NCBI GenBank assembly: GCA_026394395.1
Contig: JAPKYK010000001.1
Coordinates: forward strand, 62,001-126,000
Reading direction: 5' to 3'
DNA length: 64,000 nucleotides
Source: Methanomassiliicoccales archaeon
Lineage (GTDB): Archaea; Thermoplasmatota; Thermoplasmata; Methanomassiliicoccales; UBA472
Part shown: piece after piece, positions 1-9,375 of the stretch
Position numbering within the stretch: position 1 is the first letter of the stretch
Layout of the letters: every line of letters begins with the position of its first letter
The notes under the pieces: model-generated
Databases searched by the model: none
The model's input: the letters and a program-made list of their open reading frames with translations, nothing else
What the model was told of the DNA's origin: nothing
Translations under genes and position numbers: made by a program

Positions 1-533
1 ATCTCCATGTAGGCGGCCAGGTCCATCTTGTTTATTACCGCGACGTCCGCCCCCTGGAATATCATAGGGTGCTTGCGCACCATGTCGTCGCCCTCGGTGA
101 CCGATATGACCACCATGCGCTGGTCGGTGCCCAGGGGAAAATCCGCCGGGCACACGAGGTTCCCAACGTTCTCCACGAATAGGAAGTCAATCCCGCTAAG
201 GTCGATGTCGTCCAAGGCGTGGTCCAGAAGGTGAGCGTCCAAGTGGCACTCCTTGCCGGTGTTAAGATTGTAGGCTTTCACACCTGCGGCCTGGAAGCGG
301 TCGTAGTCATCCTGCCCGGTGACGTCGCCGGCGATGGCGGCCACGCGCAGCCCCCGATCCATGAGCACCCGGGCCAGTTTAATGATCAGGGCGGTCTTTC
401 CCGCTCCGGTGGTGCCCATGACGTCCACCGACCTGATGCCGGAGGAACGAAGCTTCTGCAGGTTGTGCTCGGCCAAGTGCCTGTTCTCAGCCAGCACGTC
501 CGTCTCCATGCTAATGTGAGTGATCTTGTGCAC
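1..533 (-). CDS. hypB: Hydrogenase/urease nickel incorporation GTPase HypB, 3' end cut by window edge
   Basis: HypB is the GTPase and nickel chaperone that loads Ni into [NiFe] hydrogenase. The reverse strand reads VHKITHISMETDVLAEN at the start, the usual archaeal HypB N-terminus, then a P-loop GTTGAGKT near residue 40, GDVTGQDDYDR (switch region) and the G3-like segment FLFVENVGNLVCP with the nickel-site Cys, followed by VINKMDLAAYME, the NKxD guanine-specificity motif. About 177 residues are present; the C-terminus lies beyond base 1. The GTG start at 533 is chosen because GGAGGAGGT lies 13 nt upstream; an ATG at residue 9 has no such site. Its maturation partner hypE is far away at 30861-31907. 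Confidence 0.93.
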   Translation of the reverse strand, partial: MHKITHISMETDVLAENRHLAEHNLQKLRSSGIRSVDVMGTTGAGKTALIIKLARVLMDRGLRVAAIAGDVTGQDDYDRFQAAGVKAYNLNTGKECHLDAHLLDHALDDIDLSGIDFLFVENVGNLVCPADFPLGTDQRMVVISVTEGDDMVRKHPMIFQGADVAVINKMDLAAYME

Positions 534-675
534 GGGAGCGGATTTTACCTCCTCCGTTAATAACTTTCCCTAGAACGTTTCTGTACCTGTTGCGGTCCTC
601 TCCCCTCGATATCGGTGCCGTTTAGGTCGGAATTCATATGGACGAGGCTATTTTTCAGGTGTTTTATCGAATAAC

Positions 676-751
676 TTATAAGTAATGTCACGCAAATATG
701 TTTCTTCAACCAGCTAAAGGTCCCGACAGGTGGATGGGACCTATAAGGGGG
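676..751 (+). promoter_or_regulatory. Box A promoter and ribosome binding site of the giant surface-protein gene
   Basis: A TTATAAG box A at 676-682, inside the palindrome ACTTATAAGT, predicts transcription starting near 704-706. That is downstream of the first in-frame ATG (698), so 698 cannot be the start on this promoter. GGGGG at 747-751 sits 6 nt before ATG 758. The rest of the 224-base gap between hypB and this gene shows nothing recognisable. Confidence 0.55.
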
Positions 752-757
752 ATTCTA

Positions 758-3700
758 ATGGATAATCGAAGTACTGTGCAAAGTAATATGAATTACAAAT
801 TGGCTAAAAGGGTTGCCTTGTGTATTGGTATACTGGCGTTCGCCCTGGTCTTGCTCCTTTTCTTGGGAGCCGGACATGCCAGCGCTACTGATGTTCCTTC
901 TGGCGATATGACCACTGATACGGTCTGGGCGTCTAATAGCACTTATGATCTGACCGGGACTGTGAACGTAATTGCCAATCTGACGGTCCAAGAGAACGTC
1001 ACCGTGAACATGCATGGCTATGACATAAACGTCTACGGTTCCATGGTCGTAAACGGTGCGGCGGACAACTGGACCATCTTTGATGGTGGCGTATTTGGGT
1101 CAACATACTTTTATGATGGCTCCTCCGGTTCCATAAACTACGCCATGATGGGAAACGCATATTGTGCGCTTGGCATCTATTCCACGTCCGTATCTGTCTC
1201 TAATCTTCAGGTTTACGATTCTTACTACGGACTGGGATATGAGTTCTCTGGGTCAGAGCGGGATATAGCGTTGACGATTACCAATTTGGACGTAAACGAC
1301 GTCACCTATGGCATGTATGCCCAGAACTACAACGGAAGTCTGGATGTGACCATAAACGGAATAATTGCTAACTACACATCCTATCCGATCGAGGTCTATG
1401 CCTGGGATCCTAACTCCACAGGAAGGTTGGACCTGACCGTAACCGACGGCGACTTTATGAATATATATGATTACATAGACATCGAAGCCGACGTCGTTGG
1501 TAACATCGAGTTCAATGGTTGTAACTTCTATAATTTCTACAACAACGATGCCTTGTACATATATGACAACTATGGGGACATGAGCCTGGTCATAGACGGT
1601 GCGGTCTTCGATTATATTTATGGCGATGCCATATATGTCGAGTCGGATGCGCTGGTCGATGTTCAAGTCACCAACTCGGTATTCATCGATGTCGCTGGAT
1701 ATGGGTTGAATCTGTACTCTGAACAGGGCGACATGAACTTCGTCATGAACAACGTAACGATGACGGATGTCGGTGCGTATTACTATTGTGGTGGCTTCGA
1801 TGTCACAGCTGACAATGGCAGCATAATTGCGAGCCTGACCGATGTCCACATAGACTACTCCTGGTGGATCGGAGGGTGGTATGCGTATAACGATGACGGT
1901 ACCGCCAAGGTAAACGTATCGATAACGGATTCCACCTTCAACAACACTGAATATGGGCTTTATATCGTTGGGGAAGCAAGTGGCGATATCTCAGTCACCA
2001 ACACCGAGTTTACTGGTGTTTGGGACGATGCGGCTTTGTATATATACTCCGAGACGTTCCCTGCCCTCAAGGGAGACATGACCATCACCCTGGACAACGT
2101 CCTAATGGACGATGTGTGGATGGGGATCGATCCAAGCGTTGACGGCAACATCAGCCTGAGCATGGAGTCCGTCGTGGTCAACAACACCTACCAGGTGGGC
2201 TGGTTCGTAGCCTCCAACGCTGACAACACTGCGGTCATCGATGTGATGATAAACAACTGCAGCTTCAGCAACGCCACCTATGGCCTGGAGTTCGTTGCCG
2301 ACACGGTCGGTGACTACCAGGTGACCAACACCGTGTTCACCTACATCGATTACTACGCGATTTCCATGACGCTCGACCACGCCGACATGCTCGTTCCCAT
2401 AGAGAACGTGCAGTCGAACTACGTCGGAACGTTCCTGGACCTCCACATCACCTTTGGTAATGTGGACTTGGTGATCACCGACTCGGTCCTGGCCGGCAAC
2501 AACGGCACAGGATTCCTGATCGACGTTTCCGTAAACTCCAACACCCTTACCAACGGGTTCATCACCCTGACCGTCAGCAACAGCACCTTCATGAACGCTG
2601 GCGGCGGTATCAAGACCTGGTCCGAGGAACTGAACCCGGTAGACATGACCACCACCGTATTCGAGAACATAATCGGTGAGTGCATGCACTTCGACGTCCG
2701 CAGCGGCGACCAGAACTTCACCTTTGCTGACGATGACCTGACCGTCATCAACTCTGGTACTGGACTGTGGGTCTACGCCAACGACGGCGACATAAACCTC
2801 AACTTCGATGGTGTATACTTTAACACCAACGACTTCGGGGTCTACGTGGAGGTCAGCTCCCTCAGCCCCGTTAACATGAGCATGATCAACATGGAGATAA
2901 TCGACTCCGTGTTCGAGGGCGGCGACTACGGCATATACGGGCTGTCCCTGAACGGCGGAACGGTGCTTATAAACAACTCCCAGTTCCTCGGGCATTCCGA
3001 GGTTGGGTACTGGTTCGACTCCCTGTATGGAGAAGTGAACGTGGAGATCCTGAACAGCCTGTTCGACGGCTCAACGGACCCCGACATGTCCATATACACC
3101 GTGCAGCAGGTGGACTACGAGTTCGACCTGGTAGGTAGGACCGGGGACTGGGACGGTATCTGGACCTCCGGAGAGCAAACGGTCGACCTGCCCTTCACCT
3201 TCACATATGACAACAATGACTATACCCAAGTCTATGTTGAAGAGGACGGGTGGCTGGGATTCAATCTCGGCAATTGGATAATTCCAATTGGGTTAGGCGC
3301 GCCGTTCGGAAGCACAGACCTGGTCTACAACAACGACCAGTTCTTCGGCTACAAGATAGCCGATGACAACTCGTCGGTCATGTTCACCTGGTACGCTTCC
3401 GAGTCGTACACGGGAACTAGCCTGAGCGATGCCTTCCAGATCATACTATACGCCAATGGCCAGATACAGATCAACTACGCGGCCATGGACTCGTACGCCG
3501 ACCCAGTACCGTTCGGCATCGAGACCTGGGGCATGCTGTACGACATGAAGAACCTGTATGGAATACAGCACTGGGAGACCGACTTCAGCAGCTATCTGTT
3601 CACGCCGGTATACATGTCTGACGGAGCCGGTGTGATGATCACCGCCGAGGAGAGCAACATCAACGCGGTAGTGACCAACAACACCGTGAACGGGTACTAC

Positions 3701-6700
3701 GACGGCGGTATGACCTTCGCAGCTCTCTTTGGTCAACTGAACCTTGAACCCACCGCTAACACCTTCACCAACATCGCCGGTGTGGCCCTGTACGCTTTGT
3801 GCGGGAACAGCACGCTCGATATATCAATTACCAACCAAACGTTCGAGCGCATCTGGGACACCGCTATCGTCATCTATGGATACAATGTGGTCGGCGGAGA
3901 GAACTCGATCAACGTGTCTAACAATGTATTCACCAAGGTCGCCTTCGGGGTCTCCTCCAACCTGTATGTCAACGATATGTACGACCGCACGGGGAACGAC
4001 TCGTTGACCGTCACGGTCAACTTCCAGGACAACGTCATGACCGACGCCTATGGAATGGTATGCTGGGTCAATATGTACCTGTACGAACCGGTCAACTGGA
4101 CCGTTTCCATGCAGACCACCATGACCGGCAACGTCATGACCCAGGAACTTTACGAGGGCGTGTGGCCGTTCATGAAGTCCATGCCCAGCGAATGGACACT
4201 AGGAAGCTGGCTGAGCATATACGACTATTCGGGCACTGCTAGCAGCATAGTCTTAGACCAGACCTCGACCATCACCGATAACAACGTAACTATTCCGTGG
4301 GTCGCTAATGGTGGACTGTGCGCAGGAAGCTACATCAGTAACCCACTCGGTGACACGGCGAAGACCGTGGTGCTGGACGCTTCCAACAACATAGTAATCT
4401 ATGAAGGCAACAACTACATCTATGGTCTGGAAGTGGAATCCTACATGGATGTAGGGTCCGGTGCGATCACCGACGACACCATCATAACCGTGGAGAACAA
4501 CCAGTTATTCGACCTGTCCCAAAGCCTAGATTGGGCTATTGATGCGGAGATGGGTGTGGACGTCAATGATGACGCCGAGAACGCTACAAACGCTGATTGT
4601 GTCGGCTTTATGTCCGTGACCGGCAACCTGATCGATGGTGCCTATTACGGTATATATGCCGAGGCCTGGTATGACCAGGACAACTCCATTGGCGACTGGA
4701 GCGTGAACTTCACTGGACACGTCGACGGCAACCAAGTATTGAACGTCTCATATACCGCAATAGAGGCGGAGCTCTATGGTGGTTGTGGGTTCGGAGCGAA
4801 CTACTGGCCCCTGAACGATGAGGTGGCCGTGGCCAACTTCGTCATGGACTATCTGTTCACGGTGGACGACAACGAAGTATCTGCCACGGGCTTCGTGCCT
4901 TGGGGCTTCGAATACGATGCCATCTACATCGAGGTGGAGTTCTGGGCCGAGGTCGACCCTTCCACTCTCTTCACCGAGGCTAACGCCTGGGTGACCGGAG
5001 CCACCTCTGTGAGCCGCAACCAAGTAACTAGCGTAGACACTGACAAAAACGGAATAGACGTCTACCAATGGATCGGCGCAGAAAAGACCGGAATGATCGA
5101 CGTGAACACGAACGTGGCTGTCGATGATAACGTGGTCGACCAAAGCTGGACGACAGACAGTCACGGACCTGGCCCGGGATATGCCATGTGGGTAGAGAAC
5201 GAGATCGATGTTTGGACCCATGAGGTCATATACACCGACGCACCCCTGGCAACCATCGACCTTAGCATGTCCCTAACGGGCAACGAGGTCACTGGTGGGT
5301 TCAGGGACGGGCTCGTCATCATCGATAACATAGATGTGGAATATGGCATGTCGTCCCTGGTCTATGACCTGAGCCTGGACATATCCGGCAACACCATTAC
5401 TGGTGTCAGCGGAAACGGCATCGACTACCAGCTGCACCGCTACGAGGACTCCATGGGAGTCATCGAGCTGAACATCGCCCTGGCCATCGAGAGCAACATC
5501 GTTACTGACTGCGAAACGGGCATAGCCGTGGACAGCAGGTGGGACGATGATGGATGGGTCTATTCGAGCGATGTATACGGCAAGAATGTGACCTTCGAGG
5601 CGACCGTCAGCGACAACACCGTCAGCGGCGCTGAGTACGGCATGGACCTATTAGGTGCCATATACGTTGAGGAGCCCTTCGAGGACGGATCCGTCTGGAC
5701 CTACGTAAACGACTTCGTGGTGGAGAACAACTACATCAACGCATCCTATGAGGCCATGTACCTCGAGGGCACAATATCGGTGACCAACAACGTCATCGAA
5801 GACTGCGCTTACGGTGTAGACTGGGAGTACGGCGCCGGCGAGCTGGTGGGTAACACCATCAGCGCTGATGAAGCCGTCTACCTCTACTATGCCTACGGAG
5901 TGCTGGTGCAGAACAACCAGATAGAGTTCGTCTACGAGGGTATATATGTCGAATATCGTGAGGATGGATACACCTCCGCGCAGATACTGGACAACGTCCT
6001 GACCTGCGTGGCGGGAGACGACCCATCGACCTACTGGAACACCTATGGAATTGACCTCTACGAGGCCATGGACGTGGTTGTGACCGGTAACGTCATAACC
6101 GGAGCGTATTACACCGTCTACATGGAGGGTGTGATAAACGTGGTCTTCAGCGATAACCAGGTGCTCGGCAGCGAGTACTACGGCGTGCTGATGTACTATG
6201 TCATGAACGCGACGGTAGAGGGCAACACCATCACAAACGGCTACTACGGTCTGTACCTAGAGGATGGAAACCGCGACTTCATCATCGGCAACAACACCAT
6301 CTCCGAGAACTGGTACGATGGTATCTATGTTGACGAGTACAGCTGGAACGTTGTACTCTACAACAACGCCATAACCGACAACGGTGATGGCGTCGAAGCT
6401 AATGCCTGGGGCCCGGGCGAGCTCGTCTGGTACGTGGACGCTAAATGCATGGTGTCCCGCAACGATATCGACTTCGAAGGTCCGATATACGTCCTCAACG
6501 GCGGCTCCATGGTCCTCGAGGACCTGGAGATGTACGTCGATGACGGCGTGACCGTGGAGGAGGGCGGGCTGCTCTCCTTGAGCGATGTCTACGTTGACGA
6601 GAGCTGGTTCTTCGATGTGTCCGGCACCCTATGGGCCAGCCTGAGCACCTTCTATGACACCGACGTGTTCCTTGGTCCAACCGCCTCCGCGGAGATCAGG

Positions 6701-7990
6701 ACCAGCACCTTCACGGACAGCGAGCTGTCGATCGACGGCTGCGCGCCTGTGATCGCTGACAACTTGTTCATCGGATCCGGCTACGGCTACGGTATCGTGG
6801 TGAAGAACGGAGCTGCTCCGACCATCGTCAGCAACATCATCGCCATGTACGAGGTGGGCATATACGCCAACGGCATGGACATGGGCGGCATCTACGACAA
6901 CCTGATCGTGGCCAACTACCACGCTGGGCTGCTGGCGGAGAACTGCACTGGTGGCATACACGACAACATATTCCTCGCCAATATGGTGGAGATACTGCTG
7001 CGTGACAGCGATGTGAGCATTGAGGACAACGAGATCGGCTACACCGACCTGATCCAGGTCATAGCCAACTACGCCCCACTGCTTGGTATGCTGAACATGT
7101 CCGGAATGACGAGCACCAGCACTACCTCCAGTGACCCCCTGGCCAACCTGGATTCCATCCTATCGAGCGGTGGATTCAGCATCGATTCCCTGGCCTCCTG
7201 GGTCAAGACGCACAACGGTATCTGGGCGGAGAGCTCCACCGTGGAGACCAGCGGCAACCAATATGGACTGCTGAACTACGCCCTGTACGCGATCGACAGC
7301 GACGTGACGTTCACCGACGACGTGGGTACGATCGAACTGGTCATACCCTGGTACGTCAACGGTGAGATATTCAACTTCACGGCGAATATCTACACCCTGA
7401 ACGGTCTCTTCGCTGCCCGGTCCAGCGTGCATGTCAGTGACTGCACCATAGAGGTGCTCGACGACGCTCTGATGCTGGAAGCCTCTCAGGCCTGGATCGA
7501 GGGAGTCACTCTGAAAGCGGGCGACTTTGACTACTTCATCTACGGTGGATCGAACGTATACAACATCGGTTCCACCTATAGCAAGGCCAAGGTCGTAGAT
7601 TCCCACAGCCTCAACGAAGGCACCAGGCTCACCCTCCACGCGGTGGACAAGGGCGATCCCGCAGTGAACGTGACCATAACCATCAGGAACGCCAAGGGCG
7701 ACATCGTCTTCACTGGCGTTACTGACGCGGACGGCAAGGTCGAAGTGCTGCTCATACAGTACGCCATCACCTCCGCGGGCAAGGATGACGGATTCAACCC
7801 CTATACCATCAACGCCACCTTCAAATCCGGCGAGAAGTCCATGGAACTGACCCTTAACCAGTCATACCAGGACGCCACCATCGTCGGGGAAAAGGAGAGC
7901 GACTTCGGAGCCCTCCTGGCCGTGATCGGTGTGCTGGTCATCATCCTGCTGATCGTGGCCGCGGTCGTGGTCATGAGGCGCCGGAAGTAA
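758..7990 (+). CDS. Giant membrane-anchored right-handed beta-helix surface protein (2410 aa)
   Basis: A very large exported protein. The N-terminus has a basic stretch (NYKLAKR) and a hydrophobic signal/anchor segment ending in GAGHASA. Then come hundreds of short degenerate repeats with N-rich turns of the type ITNxxVTGN...YGIYAE, typical of PbH1/NosD parallel beta-helix coils. Around residues 787-955 the coils are interrupted by a globular beta-rich block (FDLVGRTGDWDGIW to SYLFTP). The last ~150 residues form an Ig-like or carboxypeptidase-regulatory-like domain (KGDPAVNVTITIRNAKGD), then one transmembrane helix and the stop-transfer MRRRK. The protein probably stands on the outer face of the cell, as an S-layer-associated adhesin or a sugar-binding/lyase-like stalk; no catalytic residues are recognised. 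Start 758 is preferred over 698 on promoter and RBS grounds; ATG 788 is a further option. Confidence 0.85.
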   Translation: MDNRSTVQSNMNYKLAKRVALCIGILAFALVLLLFLGAGHASATDVPSGDMTTDTVWASNSTYDLTGTVNVIANLTVQENVTVNMHGYDINVYGSMVVNGAADNWTIFDGGVFGSTYFYDGSSGSINYAMMGNAYCALGIYSTSVSVSNLQVYDSYYGLGYEFSGSERDIALTITNLDVNDVTYGMYAQNYNGSLDVTINGIIANYTSYPIEVYAWDPNSTGRLDLTVTDGDFMNIYDYIDIEADVVGNIEFNGCNFYNFYNNDALYIYDNYGDMSLVIDGAVFDYIYGDAIYVESDALVDVQVTNSVFIDVAGYGLNLYSEQGDMNFVMNNVTMTDVGAYYYCGGFDVTADNGSIIASLTDVHIDYSWWIGGWYAYNDDGTAKVNVSITDSTFNNTEYGLYIVGEASGDISVTNTEFTGVWDDAALYIYSETFPALKGDMTITLDNVLMDDVWMGIDPSVDGNISLSMESVVVNNTYQVGWFVASNADNTAVIDVMINNCSFSNATYGLEFVADTVGDYQVTNTVFTYIDYYAISMTLDHADMLVPIENVQSNYVGTFLDLHITFGNVDLVITDSVLAGNNGTGFLIDVSVNSNTLTNGFITLTVSNSTFMNAGGGIKTWSEELNPVDMTTTVFENIIGECMHFDVRSGDQNFTFADDDLTVINSGTGLWVYANDGDINLNFDGVYFNTNDFGVYVEVSSLSPVNMSMINMEIIDSVFEGGDYGIYGLSLNGGTVLINNSQFLGHSEVGYWFDSLYGEVNVEILNSLFDGSTDPDMSIYTVQQVDYEFDLVGRTGDWDGIWTSGEQTVDLPFTFTYDNNDYTQVYVEEDGWLGFNLGNWIIPIGLGAPFGSTDLVYNNDQFFGYKIADDNSSVMFTWYASESYTGTSLSDAFQIILYANGQIQINYAAMDSYADPVPFGIETWGMLYDMKNLYGIQHWETDFSSYLFTPVYMSDGAGVMITAEESNINAVVTNNTVNGYYDGGMTFAALFGQLNLEPTANTFTNIAGVALYALCGNSTLDISITNQTFERIWDTAIVIYGYNVVGGENSINVSNNVFTKVAFGVSSNLYVNDMYDRTGNDSLTVTVNFQDNVMTDAYGMVCWVNMYLYEPVNWTVSMQTTMTGNVMTQELYEGVWPFMKSMPSEWTLGSWLSIYDYSGTASSIVLDQTSTITDNNVTIPWVANGGLCAGSYISNPLGDTAKTVVLDASNNIVIYEGNNYIYGLEVESYMDVGSGAITDDTIITVENNQLFDLSQSLDWAIDAEMGVDVNDDAENATNADCVGFMSVTGNLIDGAYYGIYAEAWYDQDNSIGDWSVNFTGHVDGNQVLNVSYTAIEAELYGGCGFGANYWPLNDEVAVANFVMDYLFTVDDNEVSATGFVPWGFEYDAIYIEVEFWAEVDPSTLFTEANAWVTGATSVSRNQVTSVDTDKNGIDVYQWIGAEKTGMIDVNTNVAVDDNVVDQSWTTDSHGPGPGYAMWVENEIDVWTHEVIYTDAPLATIDLSMSLTGNEVTGGFRDGLVIIDNIDVEYGMSSLVYDLSLDISGNTITGVSGNGIDYQLHRYEDSMGVIELNIALAIESNIVTDCETGIAVDSRWDDDGWVYSSDVYGKNVTFEATVSDNTVSGAEYGMDLLGAIYVEEPFEDGSVWTYVNDFVVENNYINASYEAMYLEGTISVTNNVIEDCAYGVDWEYGAGELVGNTISADEAVYLYYAYGVLVQNNQIEFVYEGIYVEYREDGYTSAQILDNVLTCVAGDDPSTYWNTYGIDLYEAMDVVVTGNVITGAYYTVYMEGVINVVFSDNQVLGSEYYGVLMYYVMNATVEGNTITNGYYGLYLEDGNRDFIIGNNTISENWYDGIYVDEYSWNVVLYNNAITDNGDGVEANAWGPGELVWYVDAKCMVSRNDIDFEGPIYVLNGGSMVLEDLEMYVDDGVTVEEGGLLSLSDVYVDESWFFDVSGTLWASLSTFYDTDVFLGPTASAEIRTSTFTDSELSIDGCAPVIADNLFIGSGYGYGIVVKNGAAPTIVSNIIAMYEVGIYANGMDMGGIYDNLIVANYHAGLLAENCTGGIHDNIFLANMVEILLRDSDVSIEDNEIGYTDLIQVIANYAPLLGMLNMSGMTSTSTTSSDPLANLDSILSSGGFSIDSLASWVKTHNGIWAESSTVETSGNQYGLLNYALYAIDSDVTFTDDVGTIELVIPWYVNGEIFNFTANIYTLNGLFAARSSVHVSDCTIEVLDDALMLEASQAWIEGVTLKAGDFDYFIYGGSNVYNIGSTYSKAKVVDSHSLNEGTRLTLHAVDKGDPAVNVTITIRNAKGDIVFTGVTDADGKVEVLLIQYAITSAGKDDGFNPYTINATFKSGEKSMELTLNQSYQDATIVGEKESDFGALLAVIGVLVIILLIVAAVVVMRRRK

Positions 7991-8082
7991 AGGCCGTCAA
8001 ACCCTTTCACGTCAAACCTTTTCCCTATTTTCCATTTTTAGATAATTTGTTAAGGAGAGAGTTCCATCTCCAGCCGAGCCCA

Positions 8083-9375
8083 ATGCCCTATTCCGAGCGC
8101 GCCCGCAGCCTATTGACCAGCAGCAAGGCCTCCGAAGGCGACACGGTCCGCCTCAAGGCCCGGGGGAAGGAGTTCACCGGGATACTCATGCCCCATCACG
8201 AGTTCAGCAGCCCCGACGTAATCGTCATCAAGCTGAAGAGCGGCTACAACATCGGGGTGATGGTGGACGAAAGCTACGAGTTCGTCCTGATATCTAAAGC
8301 TCAGGAGCGCCCGGTGAAGCACAAGACGATGCATGAGGATCAGGGCAAGCCGACGATCGCCTTCCTGGGCACCGGCGGGACCATCGCCAGTTACGTGGAC
8401 TACCGTACCGGCGCGGTGCACCCGGCGCTCAAGGCCGAGGAGCTGGTAGCCACCGTCCCCGAGCTCTCCGAGATCTGCCGCATGCGCTCCAAGGTGGTGT
8501 TCTCAATATTCAGCGAGAACATGAACGTAGAGAATTGGCAAACGTTATCCGTGGCCGTCGCTGACGAGCTCAACGAGGGGGTGGAAGGCGTCATCGTGCC
8601 CCACGGTACGGACACCCTCGGTTTCACCTCCGCCGCGCTGTCCTTCATGCTGGGGGACGTTCCCAGATCCGTGGTGCTGGTGGGGGCACAGCGCTCCTCC
8701 GATCGCCCCTCCTCCGATTCCTACATCAATCTGCTCTCCGCGGCCCGTTTCTGCGTGAACGCTGACGTGGCTGAGGTCGTCGTGCTCATGCACGGGGAGA
8801 CCTCCGACAACTGCGTCCACGTGCATCGGGGCACTAAGGTGCGCAAGATGCACTCCAGCCGCCGGGACGCCTTCCAGAGCATCAACGAGGGCCCGATGGC
8901 TCACCTGGACCTGCAGGGCAAGATCGAGCTGTTGGGCGAGCACAAGGTGAAGAGCAAGGTCAAGGTGGTACCTGATACACGCATGGAGAAGGACATCGCC
9001 CTCCTGCAGTTCTATCCGGGGATGAGTACGCAGATAGTACGCAAGGTCATGCAGGACCATAAGGGACTGGTCGTTGCCGGCACCGGCCTGGGGCACGTGT
9101 CCCGGGAGATAGTGCAGGCCTTGAAGGAGATCGTGGCCGAGGGCAAACCGGTGGTCATGACCTCGCAGTGCCTGGGCGGACGGGTCAACTTGAACGTCTA
9201 CGATACTGGACGGGACCTGCTCAGCGCCGGAGTGATCCCCGGAGAGGACATACTGCCGGAAACGGCCCTGGTCAAGCTGATGTGGGTGCTGGGCCGGACC
9301 AACGACCTAGCAAAGGTGGAGGGGCTGATGCACCAGAACCTGCGCGGAGAGATCACCGAACGGAGGGCGATCTGA
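8083..9375 (+). CDS. gatD: Glutamyl-tRNA(Gln) amidotransferase subunit D
   Basis: GatD is the asparaginase-like subunit of the archaeal GatDE amidotransferase, which makes ammonia from glutamine or asparagine to convert Glu-tRNA(Gln) to Gln-tRNA(Gln). The N-terminal barrel domain (GDTVRLKARGKEFTGILMP) is followed by the L-asparaginase-type amidohydrolase domain, with the catalytic threonine in GTGGTIASY and the second-site motif PHGTDTLGFT. Length 430 aa matches the family. ATG 8083 (MPYSERARSLL) is chosen because this is where family homology normally begins; a TTG at 8047 is closer to the GGAGAGAG but gives an unusual extension. It overlaps gatE by one base, so the pair is translated together. 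Confidence 0.95.
   Translation: MPYSERARSLLTSSKASEGDTVRLKARGKEFTGILMPHHEFSSPDVIVIKLKSGYNIGVMVDESYEFVLISKAQERPVKHKTMHEDQGKPTIAFLGTGGTIASYVDYRTGAVHPALKAEELVATVPELSEICRMRSKVVFSIFSENMNVENWQTLSVAVADELNEGVEGVIVPHGTDTLGFTSAALSFMLGDVPRSVVLVGAQRSSDRPSSDSYINLLSAARFCVNADVAEVVVLMHGETSDNCVHVHRGTKVRKMHSSRRDAFQSINEGPMAHLDLQGKIELLGEHKVKSKVKVVPDTRMEKDIALLQFYPGMSTQIVRKVMQDHKGLVVAGTGLGHVSREIVQALKEIVAEGKPVVMTSQCLGGRVNLNVYDTGRDLLSAGVIPGEDILPETALVKLMWVLGRTNDLAKVEGLMHQNLRGEITERRAI

Noticed and set aside
2102-2995. 297-codon open frame on the minus strand inside the giant surface gene
   Set aside because: Antisense shadow of a GC-rich low-complexity gene; the translation is rich in V, D, H and G with no domain and no promoter or ribosome binding site.
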